Of a stretch of 64,000 nucleotides of DNA, positions 56,735 to 64,000 are shown one piece after another (within the stretch, counting starts at the first letter, position 1; each line of letters starts with the position of its first letter). Made by a program: the position numbers and the translations under genes. The notes under the pieces are model-generated. The model worked only from the letters and a program-made list of their open reading frames with translations, was not told the DNA's origin and searched no databases. The stretch is from positions 62,001 through 126,000 of the forward strand of contig NZ_CALXKQ010000004.1 in the NCBI RefSeq assembly GCF_944388875.1, read 5' to 3'. Source of the DNA: an uncultured Brachyspira sp. (GTDB lineage: Bacteria > Spirochaetota > Brachyspiria > Brachyspirales > Brachyspiraceae).

Positions 56735-57388
56735 ATGAAAGAATTACCAAATTTAATTAGCTTAATCAATTCAATAAAGGGAGAAATTTGCTATTCTTAT
56801 ATAAATAGAATAGTTGCTATAGATAAAGAATATAAAGAAATGGAAGATGTAGAAGGTCAAAAGATTATAGATGTACTAAGATACGGCGGTTATATGCATT
56901 TTCAATTTTCGCAGGATGCTATGCTTGTGGATTTAGGTCCTAACGGATCATTCGTATTAACAGAAGATGATACTTATGAAAATAGTATTATTAAATTAGA
57001 AACGGATCATGGTAATTTTTTTGTAGTCGATGACAGCAAAGATAAAAAAGAAATTACAAAAATAATCCCTATATGGAAAGATTCTACTACTATGCCTCAG
57101 GTAGGTTATGATCCTTTAACAAAACAATTCAATTACAATTTATTCTGCCAATTATTAGCAGACAATGCCACAACAGTAGAAAAACTTATAAAAAATCCTT
57201 TAATATTAAGCGGTATAGGCGATACTTACGGCGATATGATATTAAAAAAGGCTTCTATAACCAAGAAAACAAAAACTTCAGAAATAAATAAAGTAAAAGC
57301 AAGAGAGATATTTGATGCTATAAAACAAGTTCTTAGAGAAGCATCAGGAAATACGGAAGAGGAAGAAAGCGATTCATTAGAAGAATAA
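56735..57388 (+). CDS. Fpg/Nei-like protein without catalytic proline and zinc finger
   Basis: 217 residues. N-terminus MKELPNL parallels the MPELPE start of formamidopyrimidine glycosylases, but position 2 is Lys, so the Schiff-base proline is missing. Residues about 125-200 match the helix-two-turn-helix domain (YDPLTKQFNYNLFCQLL, LILSGIGDTYGDMILKKASI, FDAIKQVLREA), with Asp for the DNA-contacting Asn. No zinc-finger Cys; it ends in an acidic tail. Likely binds DNA or has another role, rather than excising bases. Confidence 0.75.
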   Translation: MKELPNLISLINSIKGEICYSYINRIVAIDKEYKEMEDVEGQKIIDVLRYGGYMHFQFSQDAMLVDLGPNGSFVLTEDDTYENSIIKLETDHGNFFVVDDSKDKKEITKIIPIWKDSTTMPQVGYDPLTKQFNYNLFCQLLADNATTVEKLIKNPLILSGIGDTYGDMILKKASITKKTKTSEINKVKAREIFDAIKQVLREASGNTEEEESDSLEE

Positions 57389-57436
57389 ATTTTTCTATAT
57401 ATTTATATGCAGCAGTTATAATAGGTATAATACAAT

Positions 57437-57466
57437 AAACCCAATGTGTGTTATATCATTGGGTTT
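57437..57466. terminator. Bidirectional terminator between convergent genes
   Basis: AAACCCAATG and CATTGGGTTT, a perfect 10-bp stem with a 10-base loop and flanking A/T runs. Confidence 0.85.
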
Positions 57467-57509
57467 ATCGTTTTTCATTAATATATTAAAATCATAGAAG
57501 CATTGTCAA

Positions 57510-58337
57510 TTAATAGAATAGTTCAGGTTCAGCTCTTCTCTCGAATTTTTTCTCAAGATCATGCTGATGGAATAAATATCCGTCATCATCATAATATCTG
57601 CAGTGTTCAGGACATTTTTTCACACATGCACCGCATTTTATACATTTTCCTACATATTTTGTAATATCATCAAAATCTATGGAAGCCAATGGGCATACAT
57701 GAGCACATGTTTTGCAGTTTGTACATTTAGATGTGTCAACTTTAGGCTTCACCTTTAAAATATCAATAGCATGCTCATTATCATCTCTTGGTATGTAATA
57801 AGGTCTTATAGGTTCATTTCCTCTTACTTTTATTGCTTCATTAGGGATATTATTTAAGTTTTTAATTTTCTCAACAACCTTATGAGCAAATTCAGAAGCT
57901 ATAGCCATATCTTTTTCATCAGGTCTGTTAGCCCCAAGTACATAAGAAAAAGCATGCTCACCAATAAATCCAGCTCCAGCTATAGTATGAAATCCGTTTT
58001 CTTCCATAGTGTTTCTAAGCTCTATCAAAGAATCGTCGAAATTTCTGTTTCCATATAGAACAATAGGAACAGCTAATGCCCCATTAGCTTTTATATTATT
58101 TTTATAAAATGGAAGCATAACATTAGGTATTCTTCCAGCATAAGTAGGAGTACCACAAATTACTAAGTCGCCCTCTTCAAATTGTAATATAGTTTCTCTT
58201 TTTTTAGGAAGAGAAAAATTATATTTCTCAAATGGAATATTCAGTTCACTTGCTATTTTTTCTCCGACAAAAGAAACTATTTTTTGTGTTGTGCCTGTTG
58301 CACTATAATAGATAGAATATACTTTATTAATTATCAT
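57510..58337 (-). CDS. EFR1-type flavodoxin-ferredoxin protein
   Basis: 275 residues. Flavodoxin-like first half with the FMN-binding YYSATGTTQKIV and GTPTYAGRIP; C-terminal two 4Fe-4S clusters CTNCKTCAHVCP and CIKCGACVKKCP. Such proteins carry electrons in anaerobes. Intact Cys ligands. Confidence 0.9.
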   Translation of the reverse strand: MIINKVYSIYYSATGTTQKIVSFVGEKIASELNIPFEKYNFSLPKKRETILQFEEGDLVICGTPTYAGRIPNVMLPFYKNNIKANGALAVPIVLYGNRNFDDSLIELRNTMEENGFHTIAGAGFIGEHAFSYVLGANRPDEKDMAIASEFAHKVVEKIKNLNNIPNEAIKVRGNEPIRPYYIPRDDNEHAIDILKVKPKVDTSKCTNCKTCAHVCPLASIDFDDITKYVGKCIKCGACVKKCPEHCRYYDDDGYLFHQHDLEKKFERRAEPELFY

Positions 58338-58512
58338 ATAATATACCTTCTTTAAGTTTTTAACTATATAAATAATATTATGTAAATTTATATTAATATG
58401 TCAATATAAAAAGAAAAAAATTATTATTAAATAATAAAAAATATATTTTTGTGCTGTTTTGGAATATTATTATTATTATGCGAAATATATGTAATAATTT
58501 TATATTTAGCTA

Positions 58513-58541
58513 TTGACATTTTTTTTGTTTTATGTTAGGAT
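58513..58541 (+). promoter_or_regulatory. tRNA-Met promoter
   Basis: TTGACA-N17-TAGGAT, 38 bases before the tRNA. Confidence 0.75.
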
Positions 58542-58578
58542 ACTTAAATCTAAAGAGCTTGATTTTTTATATTTACGG

Positions 58579-58652
58579 GGGCCAGTAGCTCAGTCGGTTA
58601 GAGCAGATGACTCATAATCATCGGGTCCGGGGTTCAAGTCCCTGCTGGCCCA
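58579..58652 (+). tRNA. tRNA-Met (anticodon CAT)
   Basis: Cloverleaf of 74 bases: acceptor GGGCCAG/CTGGCCC with discriminator A; D arm GCTC...GAGC; anticodon stem GATGA/TCATC with loop CTCATAA; T arm with GTTCAAG. CCA is not encoded. An internal D-loop AGTCGGTTAG is standard. It lacks initiator features (it has an A:U-free regular acceptor pair 1-72), so it is elongator Met; tRNA-Ile2 with lysidine is the alternative for CAT. Confidence 0.93.
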
Positions 58653-58734
58653 CATTCCCTATATATTTTCCTTATTACATAATTTTATATTATTATTATT
58701 TCCTTTAAATTAAGGTTAGTAAATAGGGATAATT

Positions 58735-58757
58735 AAAAGACACTAAAAGTGTCTTTT
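58735..58757 (+). terminator. First terminator after tRNA-Met
   Basis: AAAAGACACT and AGTGTCTTTT, 10-bp stem with a 3-base loop, followed by AATTTTT. Confidence 0.75.
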
Positions 58758-58807
58758 AATTTTTATCTAGTTCTTAACAATAAAACTTTTTCTATTATAT
58801 TTTATTT

Positions 58808-58840
58808 TAGTACCTAAAATATTTTTAGGTACTATTTTTT
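58808..58840 (+). terminator. Second terminator, tandem
   Basis: TAGTACCTAAA and TTTAGGTACTA, 11-bp perfect stem with a 5-base loop, then six T. It backs up the first one and separates the tRNA unit from the convergent gene. Confidence 0.8.
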
Positions 58841-59157
58841 TATACTCTATTTAATGTTATATTTCTAGTTAAAATAATACTGCCATTAATCTTTTCTGGA
58901 AGCATTATATCTATTGATTTATCTGAATTAAATTTTATATCGAAATTAACTTTTTCAAAATTCATGCTGTAATCATCTTTGTCATAATCAGCTCCCAATG
59001 ATATAGTATGACTTATTTTTCCGACAATAGGAGCTAAAGTATTTACGGTTATATCTCCATTTGAAGAAATGTTTGCTTCTATATCTAAATCAAAACTTAG
59101 AAAATTTTTTACTTTTGCATTTCCTTTATATACACCGCTTCTTTCTTTTAATAGCAT
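58840..59157 (-). CDS. Small beta-rich protein related to the GTYEGN lipoproteins, no signal
   Basis: 105 residues, starting MLLKERSGVYKGNAKVKNF. It shares the YxGN opening and alternating beta pattern (DLDIEANISSNGDITVNTL) with the lipoproteins at 29714 and 37231, but lacks a signal peptide and lipobox. It may be cytoplasmic, or its leader was lost. Function unknown. Confidence 0.55.
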   Translation of the reverse strand: MLLKERSGVYKGNAKVKNFLSFDLDIEANISSNGDITVNTLAPIVGKISHTISLGADYDKDDYSMNFEKVNFDIKFNSDKSIDIMLPEKINGSIILTRNITLNRV

Positions 59158-59260
59158 AATATAATCTCCTAAAATATATTAATTTATATTATTAATAATA
59201 ACATTTTTTTAAAAAAAGACAAATTTAAAAAAGTGTCTAAATATAATATTTTTATTTAAA

Positions 59261-59293
59261 TAAAAAAAGAGTTCCTAAAATTATTAGAAACTC
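59261..59293 (-). terminator. oppA terminator
   Basis: On the minus strand GAGTTTCTAA pairs with TTAGGAACTC (one G-T), followed by seven T. Confidence 0.8.
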
Positions 59294-59314
59294 CTTAATT
59301 AAATATATTCTTAA

Positions 59315-60922
59315 TTATTTAGTCAATTTAGCATAGAAAAATTTATGAGAACCAAGAGGATCATAAACAACATCAGTTAATTTTTTACTAATCATAATAG
59401 GGTCTGTATAGAAATAAAGCGGTATCAATCCCATATCTCCCATAAGTATATCTTCAGCTCTATGCATAGCATCCATTCTTGTTTTTGTATCTATAGTAGA
59501 CATAGCAGTATTTAATTCATCATCAAAAGCTTTATTATTGTATCCTCCATTATTTTGCACGCTGTAGCTTAAAAATATTCCTAAAAAACTCATAGGATCA
59601 TTATAATCAGCAATCCATCCATGACGTGCTATAACAAAATTCTTATGCTGTCTTGTATCTTGGAAAGTAGCCCATTCTTCCTGAGATATTGTAGAATCTA
59701 TATTTAAAACTTCTTTCCACATCTGCTGAACAGCTTCAAATATTTGTATATGCTCTCCTGAATTTGATTTAAACTCTATAACAGGAAATCCTTCTCCATT
59801 TGTAAATCCAGCCTCAGCTAATAATCTTTTTGCCTCATCGCAATTCTTTTGATAATCATTTGATTTTACACTGTAATAATCACCTCCAACCTCTCTGAAA
59901 TCCTTATTGTCAATGTCTTTAACCCCTGAAGGAACCCATCCTCCTGCAGGAAGCTGCCCTCCTCTTGTAACTTGCTCAACTAAATAATTTCTATCTATAG
60001 CCAATGATAATGCCTTACGTACATTTACATCTCTTAATACTTCATTAGTTATATTTAAACAATAATAGTATGTTCCCAAATATGGAGATATATGCATTAA
60101 GCCTTCGCTTTTTAAATTTTCAATATCCTGAAGAGGCGGATTATTGGCAAAATGTATAGAACCTTCTTTTATTCCAGCAACAGCAGCTGTTCCATTTTGC
60201 ATAAGTATAAATACAAGTTTTTGAGGCACTATATTTTGAGAATTCCAATAATTAGTATTTTTTTCCATGATAAGTCTGTCATCAGTTCTTCTCTCTTTTA
60301 GTACAAAAGGACCATTTCCTATATAAGTTTCAGGAGAAAGTGTCCAATTATCTCCATTTTCTTCAATGATATCTTTTCTTATAGGATAGAATGTAGGAAA
60401 AGCAGCCAGCTCCAAAAAATATGCAGTAGGGGCATTCAATTTCACCTCAAAAGTTTTTTCATCTACTGCTCTTACACCTAATTCACTAACTTCTTTTTTT
60501 CCTGCATTAATATCCATAGCATTTAAAACAGGTTCAAATTGATAAGCATATTCGCATGCTGTTATAGGATCAACAGCTCTTTGCCATGCATAAACAAAAT
60601 CATCAGCAGTTATATTTTTACCGTCAGACCATTTGGCATTTTCTCTTATATAAAAAGTATAAGTAAGTCCGTCATCGCTTACTTCCCATCTTTCAGCTGT
60701 ACCGGGTATTATATTATTATCTTTATCTCTTGTAGCTAAGCCTTCAAAAGCATGCTGAATATAAATACTTCCATCTACGGCTGAGTTTAAAGCAGGATCA
60801 ATAGTTTTAGGTTCATGACCTACATTTATATATATTGCTCCTTCATCCTTACTGCTTCCTCCGCATGATAATAGAAATGCCATTAAAAAACTTATCCCTA
60901 TTAAAAATACATTTTTTTTCAT
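59315..60922 (-). CDS. oppA: Oligopeptide-binding lipoprotein OppA-like
   Basis: 535 residues. Lipobox FLLSC (Cys20) and the SBP family 5 fold: IYINVGHEPKTIDPALNS, GLATRDKDNNIIPGTAERWEVS, DDFVYAWQRAVDP, RKALSLAIDR. Binds peptides outside the cell membrane for an ABC importer. No opp permease genes are nearby, as is frequent with stand-alone OppA copies in spirochaetes. Confidence 0.92.
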   Translation of the reverse strand: MKKNVFLIGISFLMAFLLSCGGSSKDEGAIYINVGHEPKTIDPALNSAVDGSIYIQHAFEGLATRDKDNNIIPGTAERWEVSDDGLTYTFYIRENAKWSDGKNITADDFVYAWQRAVDPITACEYAYQFEPVLNAMDINAGKKEVSELGVRAVDEKTFEVKLNAPTAYFLELAAFPTFYPIRKDIIEENGDNWTLSPETYIGNGPFVLKERRTDDRLIMEKNTNYWNSQNIVPQKLVFILMQNGTAAVAGIKEGSIHFANNPPLQDIENLKSEGLMHISPYLGTYYYCLNITNEVLRDVNVRKALSLAIDRNYLVEQVTRGGQLPAGGWVPSGVKDIDNKDFREVGGDYYSVKSNDYQKNCDEAKRLLAEAGFTNGEGFPVIEFKSNSGEHIQIFEAVQQMWKEVLNIDSTISQEEWATFQDTRQHKNFVIARHGWIADYNDPMSFLGIFLSYSVQNNGGYNNKAFDDELNTAMSTIDTKTRMDAMHRAEDILMGDMGLIPLYFYTDPIMISKKLTDVVYDPLGSHKFFYAKLTK

Positions 60923-61073
60923 TATAGTTCCCCTATATTTTTATTATATTAAAAGGATACATTTAATTATATTATTAGTCAATAATACATTTTTTTAGTA
61001 TACAGTATATAGGTACTTGATATTTTTGTTCTTTTATATTATATTTCTCAAAATTATTTTTAAAGGAATATAC

Positions 61074-61433
61074 ATGGAAAAAGGAATAGTAAAAAATCCA
61101 GTTCAGGTCATTTTGCTCAGCATAGTTACATGCGGAATATACTATTATTATTGGCTTTATTTGACCACTAAAGAGATTAATGCTGCTGTAAATAATCAGA
61201 TTTTAGATCCTATGAAAGTTATATTATTCAGCATAGTTACATGCGGAATATATACAATTTATTGGTACTATAAGATGTCTCCTGTGGTATTTAAAGAAAT
61301 GGCTGAAAAATCTGGTGCTGCAGTTGAAGAAGATAAAATCAATCTTGTATTTATATTGTCTATATTTTTACAGATAGTTTCATGTTATTTTTTACAGATT
61401 AAATTGAATGAGATTTGGGAAAAATTGTCTTAA
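61074..61433 (+). CDS. DUF4234 family membrane protein
   Basis: 119 residues from ATG 61074, which has AAAGGA 6 bases upstream; the frame open from 61017 lacks support. Two repeats of a membrane hairpin, VILLSIVTCGIYYYYW and VILFSIVTCGIYTIYW, then a third hydrophobic segment. Internal duplication typical of DUF4234. Function unknown. Confidence 0.75.
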   Translation: MEKGIVKNPVQVILLSIVTCGIYYYYWLYLTTKEINAAVNNQILDPMKVILFSIVTCGIYTIYWYYKMSPVVFKEMAEKSGAAVEEDKINLVFILSIFLQIVSCYFLQIKLNEIWEKLS

Positions 61434-61440
61434 TTAATAA

Positions 61441-61472
61441 AAAGGCTTGGGTATTTATTACTCAAGCCTTTT
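61441..61472. terminator. Bidirectional terminator
   Basis: AAAGGCTTGGG pairs with CTCAAGCCTTT across a 9-base loop, between convergent genes. Confidence 0.85.
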
Positions 61473-61477
61473 ATTCT

Positions 61478-63106
61478 TTAATTATATAAAAATCTTTTTA
61501 TTTTCTGAGTAGGACTTTTAATAAACTCTTCTTTTTGTATAGTAAATCCTGATATTCTTCCAAACTCAGGAAGTATTTTATTAACCTCTATTCTATTTTT
61601 TTCTATAGCATTATTAACTTCTTCTTCGCTTAAATTTTCTGCTTTTATTCTATCAGAGTCTAAATATATTAAAGCATGAAGTTTATTATCTCTTTGCAAA
61701 ACTAGAGATTCTAATATATAAGGCATAGTATTTAATTTACTTTCAAGCTCTTCAGGATAAATATTTTGTCCGCTCGCACCAAGCAGCATATTTTTGCTTC
61801 TGCCCCTTATAAATATTCTGTTATTTTCTCCAAGAACTCCCAAATCACCAGTTCTAAGCCATCCGTCTTTTGAAAGAACATCAGCAGTAGCTTTGTAGTT
61901 TTTATAATATCCTAGCATAACATTTTCACCTCTAACCATTATCTCTCCGATTTCTCCTTCATTTTTGGCGTCTATTTTTACTTCCAATGTGTCTATTATG
62001 CATCCGCAGCTTCTTGCAACATGCTTATCCCAAGGTCCGTAGCTTATTAAAGGTCCGCATTCGGTCATACCGTAGCCTACAGTGAATTTAAATCCTATAT
62101 CCATAAGAAATTTTTCAACATCCGCATTCAAAGCACTTCCTCCTATTATAAGCTCGTAAAAGTTTCCACCAAATGCCTTTGTTAAATTATTTCTAATTTT
62201 TGATTTTATCAAAGATGAAATAACAGGTATTTTTAATAAATTGGAAATTAAAGGCTTACTTACAGTTGGCAGTAATTTTTTCAAATAAATCTTTTCTATT
62301 ATAAGAGGAACCATAAGTATTAGATTAGGTTTTACTTCATCTAATGCTTTTAATAAAATATTAGGACTTGGTATTGAACCTAGCATATATATGCAGGCTC
62401 CTCTCGAAAATGGAAATAAAAAGTCAAATAAGCATCCGAATGCATGAGCAAGCGGCAGAAAAGAGAGTATATGATCATTAGGTTTTACCGGCATATTATT
62501 TATAGCATATCTTATATTAGCAGAGATTGAATTATGATTAAGCATAACACCTTTGCTGAATCCTGTTGTTCCTGAAGTATATATAATAGTAGCTAATGTA
62601 TCATTTTCAAATATTGTGAGATTAAATTTTTCTTTGCTTATATTTTCTATTTCTATATCATCAAATATATTCTCTTTTTTATCTTTATCATTTGAAACTG
62701 TATCAAAGCTATCCAAATAAAAAGATTTATTAAGAGAAGATAATGTTTTTTCATCTATTGATTTTATAATATTAGAATTTGCAAAAAGAAATTTTGCTCC
62801 AGAATCTCTTATAATGGATGCGATATCCTCTTTTGAAAATTCTACAAGTATAGGAACAACAACTGCTCCGTAGCTTATTATAGAGAGATAAGTTAAAGCC
62901 CAATTAACTGAATTTGATCCGCAGATGGCTATTTTTTCTCCTTTATGTATATCCAGTTTTTTAAAGGCTATATGCATTTTCATTATATTTTCTGCAACAT
63001 CTGAATATTTTAGTATTTTGTTTGTTCCGTAATCAGCTAATGCATCTATATCCCAGTTATTTTTTATAGTGTCCTGAATATAATCGCTAAGTCTTTCTTT
63101 AATCAT
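61478..63106 (-). CDS. Long-chain acyl-CoA synthetase (AMP-forming)
   Basis: 542 residues of the ANL superfamily. AMP-binding motif IIYTSGTTGFSKGVML, the GYGMTECGP motif, and the hinge region WLRTGDLGVLGENNRIFIRGR followed by the catalytic Lys in KIKRF near the end. Activates fatty acids with ATP and CoA for lipid synthesis. A hemolysin III homologue is 31 bases upstream. Confidence 0.88.
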   Translation of the reverse strand: MIKERLSDYIQDTIKNNWDIDALADYGTNKILKYSDVAENIMKMHIAFKKLDIHKGEKIAICGSNSVNWALTYLSIISYGAVVVPILVEFSKEDIASIIRDSGAKFLFANSNIIKSIDEKTLSSLNKSFYLDSFDTVSNDKDKKENIFDDIEIENISKEKFNLTIFENDTLATIIYTSGTTGFSKGVMLNHNSISANIRYAINNMPVKPNDHILSFLPLAHAFGCLFDFLFPFSRGACIYMLGSIPSPNILLKALDEVKPNLILMVPLIIEKIYLKKLLPTVSKPLISNLLKIPVISSLIKSKIRNNLTKAFGGNFYELIIGGSALNADVEKFLMDIGFKFTVGYGMTECGPLISYGPWDKHVARSCGCIIDTLEVKIDAKNEGEIGEIMVRGENVMLGYYKNYKATADVLSKDGWLRTGDLGVLGENNRIFIRGRSKNMLLGASGQNIYPEELESKLNTMPYILESLVLQRDNKLHALIYLDSDRIKAENLSEEEVNNAIEKNRIEVNKILPEFGRISGFTIQKEEFIKSPTQKIKRFLYN

Positions 63107-63137
63107 TTGTAGCCTCCTATATTAAAATATAATGCCT

Positions 63138-63818
63138 TTAGAATATATTTGCAACATATCTGAACATGAAAACTGCATGACATATATTAGATATTATTAG
63201 AAGAGAATAAAACAGAGGTAAAAATAATGTGTATCTTTTATTAGATTCATACATGGCAAGTCTGTAAAAAACCATTGCTACAGTTAAAAGCAGAAATCCT
63301 GTTAAATAAAGTATAGCTCCATATTCGCCCACAGCATTTGAAACTTTTGATATAGCTATAAGCCATACCCAATTTAATAGTAAATAGTATATTGTTTCTG
63401 TAAATCCACTCCATCTGTAAACGAATACACTCCTTAATGTTATACCTAATACGCAAAGCCCTGTAATGATTCCAAAAAAACTCCAGCCCCATCCATTTTT
63501 AAGTGATATAAGACATGGAGGTATATATACTCCCCATATCATCATTATAAAAAAAGCATGAGATAATATATAAAAAACTTTTTTAGCTTTATTATGAAAT
63601 GGGAAAAAATGGTATATTGAGTTTATTATATAAAATATTATTAAAAAACTGGAATAGAGAGAGAATGATGTTATCTCTCTTGCTGTTTTGGAATTAACGA
63701 TTAAAAGCACTAAAACAGCTACAGCAGAACTTGCACATATTATGCATATAACAGCACTTATTTTCGATACAGAATTTTTTATTTTATTATTGCCTGCATT
63801 TATAAATACATTAGTCAT
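63138..63818 (-). CDS. Hemolysin III / YqfA-type (progestin-receptor-like) membrane protein
   Basis: 226 residues with seven membrane helices. Family motifs: IINSIYHFFPF (SxxYH), SHAFF, and a late histidine in ISNICHAVFMFRYV. The superfamily holds a zinc site of one Asp/His set; the C-terminal HxxxH appears as HAVFMF, so one ligand may be missing. Named hemolysin III for history; a role in membrane lipid homeostasis is more likely. Confidence 0.82.
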   Translation of the reverse strand: MTNVFINAGNNKIKNSVSKISAVICIICASSAVAVLVLLIVNSKTAREITSFSLYSSFLIIFYIINSIYHFFPFHNKAKKVFYILSHAFFIMMIWGVYIPPCLISLKNGWGWSFFGIITGLCVLGITLRSVFVYRWSGFTETIYYLLLNWVWLIAISKVSNAVGEYGAILYLTGFLLLTVAMVFYRLAMYESNKRYTLFLPLFYSLLIISNICHAVFMFRYVANIF

Positions 63819-64000
63819 AGTAAATATATTAAACCTTATTTATAATAAAGTAAATGGTGATTTGTAACTATTTATAAAAATAATTAAGAAAATAGAGTAT
63901 CTGTTATATATTTCTTTTTTGCTATGCAGTATATTTAAATAAATTCTTTTTTGTGTATAATATAACTAAAAATATGTTTCTCATATATTATTGGATTAGT

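Noticed and set aside
58579-58652. tRNA-Ile2 (CAT with lysidine)
   Set aside because: Anticodon alone cannot decide, but acceptor and anticodon-stem sequence look like elongator tRNA-Met; kept as alternative.
1-64000. CRISPR array
   Set aside because: No regularly spaced short direct repeats with unique spacers were found; the larger repeats are palindromic and not periodic.

Overview
The window reads as chromosomal DNA of a Brachyspira-type spirochaete. It is extremely AT-rich by eye, shows strong A/T-ending codon bias, carries chemotaxis receptors, FlgM and bacteriohemerythrins, and has a split phage tail/lysis cluster of the kind known from this genus. The genus assignment is my inference from gene content and style, not from a search.

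Layout. 1-8.2 kb: ddl, a DinB-like protein, a ComF-like phosphoribosyltransferase with a membrane protein, a degenerate histidine-kinase-like gene overlapping a membrane LuxR regulator, rsmI-flgM, a TonB-like protein and a PTS EIIA. 8.4-8.8 kb: an internally deleted iron-alcohol-dehydrogenase relic that keeps its promoter and terminator. 9-11 kb: a secreted protein and an ankyrin protein. 11.3-20.3 kb: a phage-derived tail plus lysis module (Dit-like, Tal-like, fibres, endolysin, holin, spanin pair) without head, terminase or integrase genes; two of its genes are cut by in-frame TAA codons and a reverse-strand lipoprotein gene inside it is frameshifted. 20.4-24.4 kb: a chemoreceptor, two hemerythrins and an oxidoreductase. 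24.6-26.3 kb: a DUF488 gene with a frameshifted partner. 26.3-29.6 kb: the pstSCAB phosphate operon. 29.7-46.4 kb: mostly housekeeping genes (aspS, der, plsY, smc, an NhaC antiporter) mixed with lipoproteins, a second chemoreceptor, an Asn-rich secreted protein and two large palindromic intergenic repeats.

47.1-55.5 kb is the accessory, defence-like region: McrB and McrC separated by a GC-rich repeat, a U32 peptidase, a metallo-beta-lactamase-fold protein paired with a small membrane protein, and an OLD/PARIS-like ATPase-TOPRIM pair whose ATPase carries two compensating homopolymer frameshifts. 55.7-63.8 kb returns to ordinary genes: UDP-glucuronate decarboxylase, an Fpg-like protein without the catalytic proline, an EFR1-type ferredoxin-flavodoxin, tRNA-Met, OppA, a DUF4234 protein, an acyl-CoA synthetase and a hemolysin III homologue.

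A theme across the window is genes broken by single-base changes, often in homopolymers or at the start codon: rsmI with ATA in place of ATG, the DUF488 partner, the reverse-strand lipoprotein, the ATPase, and the tail genes with in-frame TAA. They could be true decay, recoding or slippage, or consensus errors. Raw-read inspection would separate these. The best candidates for under-described biology are the MBL plus membrane pair, the ATPase-TOPRIM pair, the DUF488 pair with an A AAU UUA slippery heptamer directly before a stop, and the degenerate-kinase/7TM-LuxR couple.
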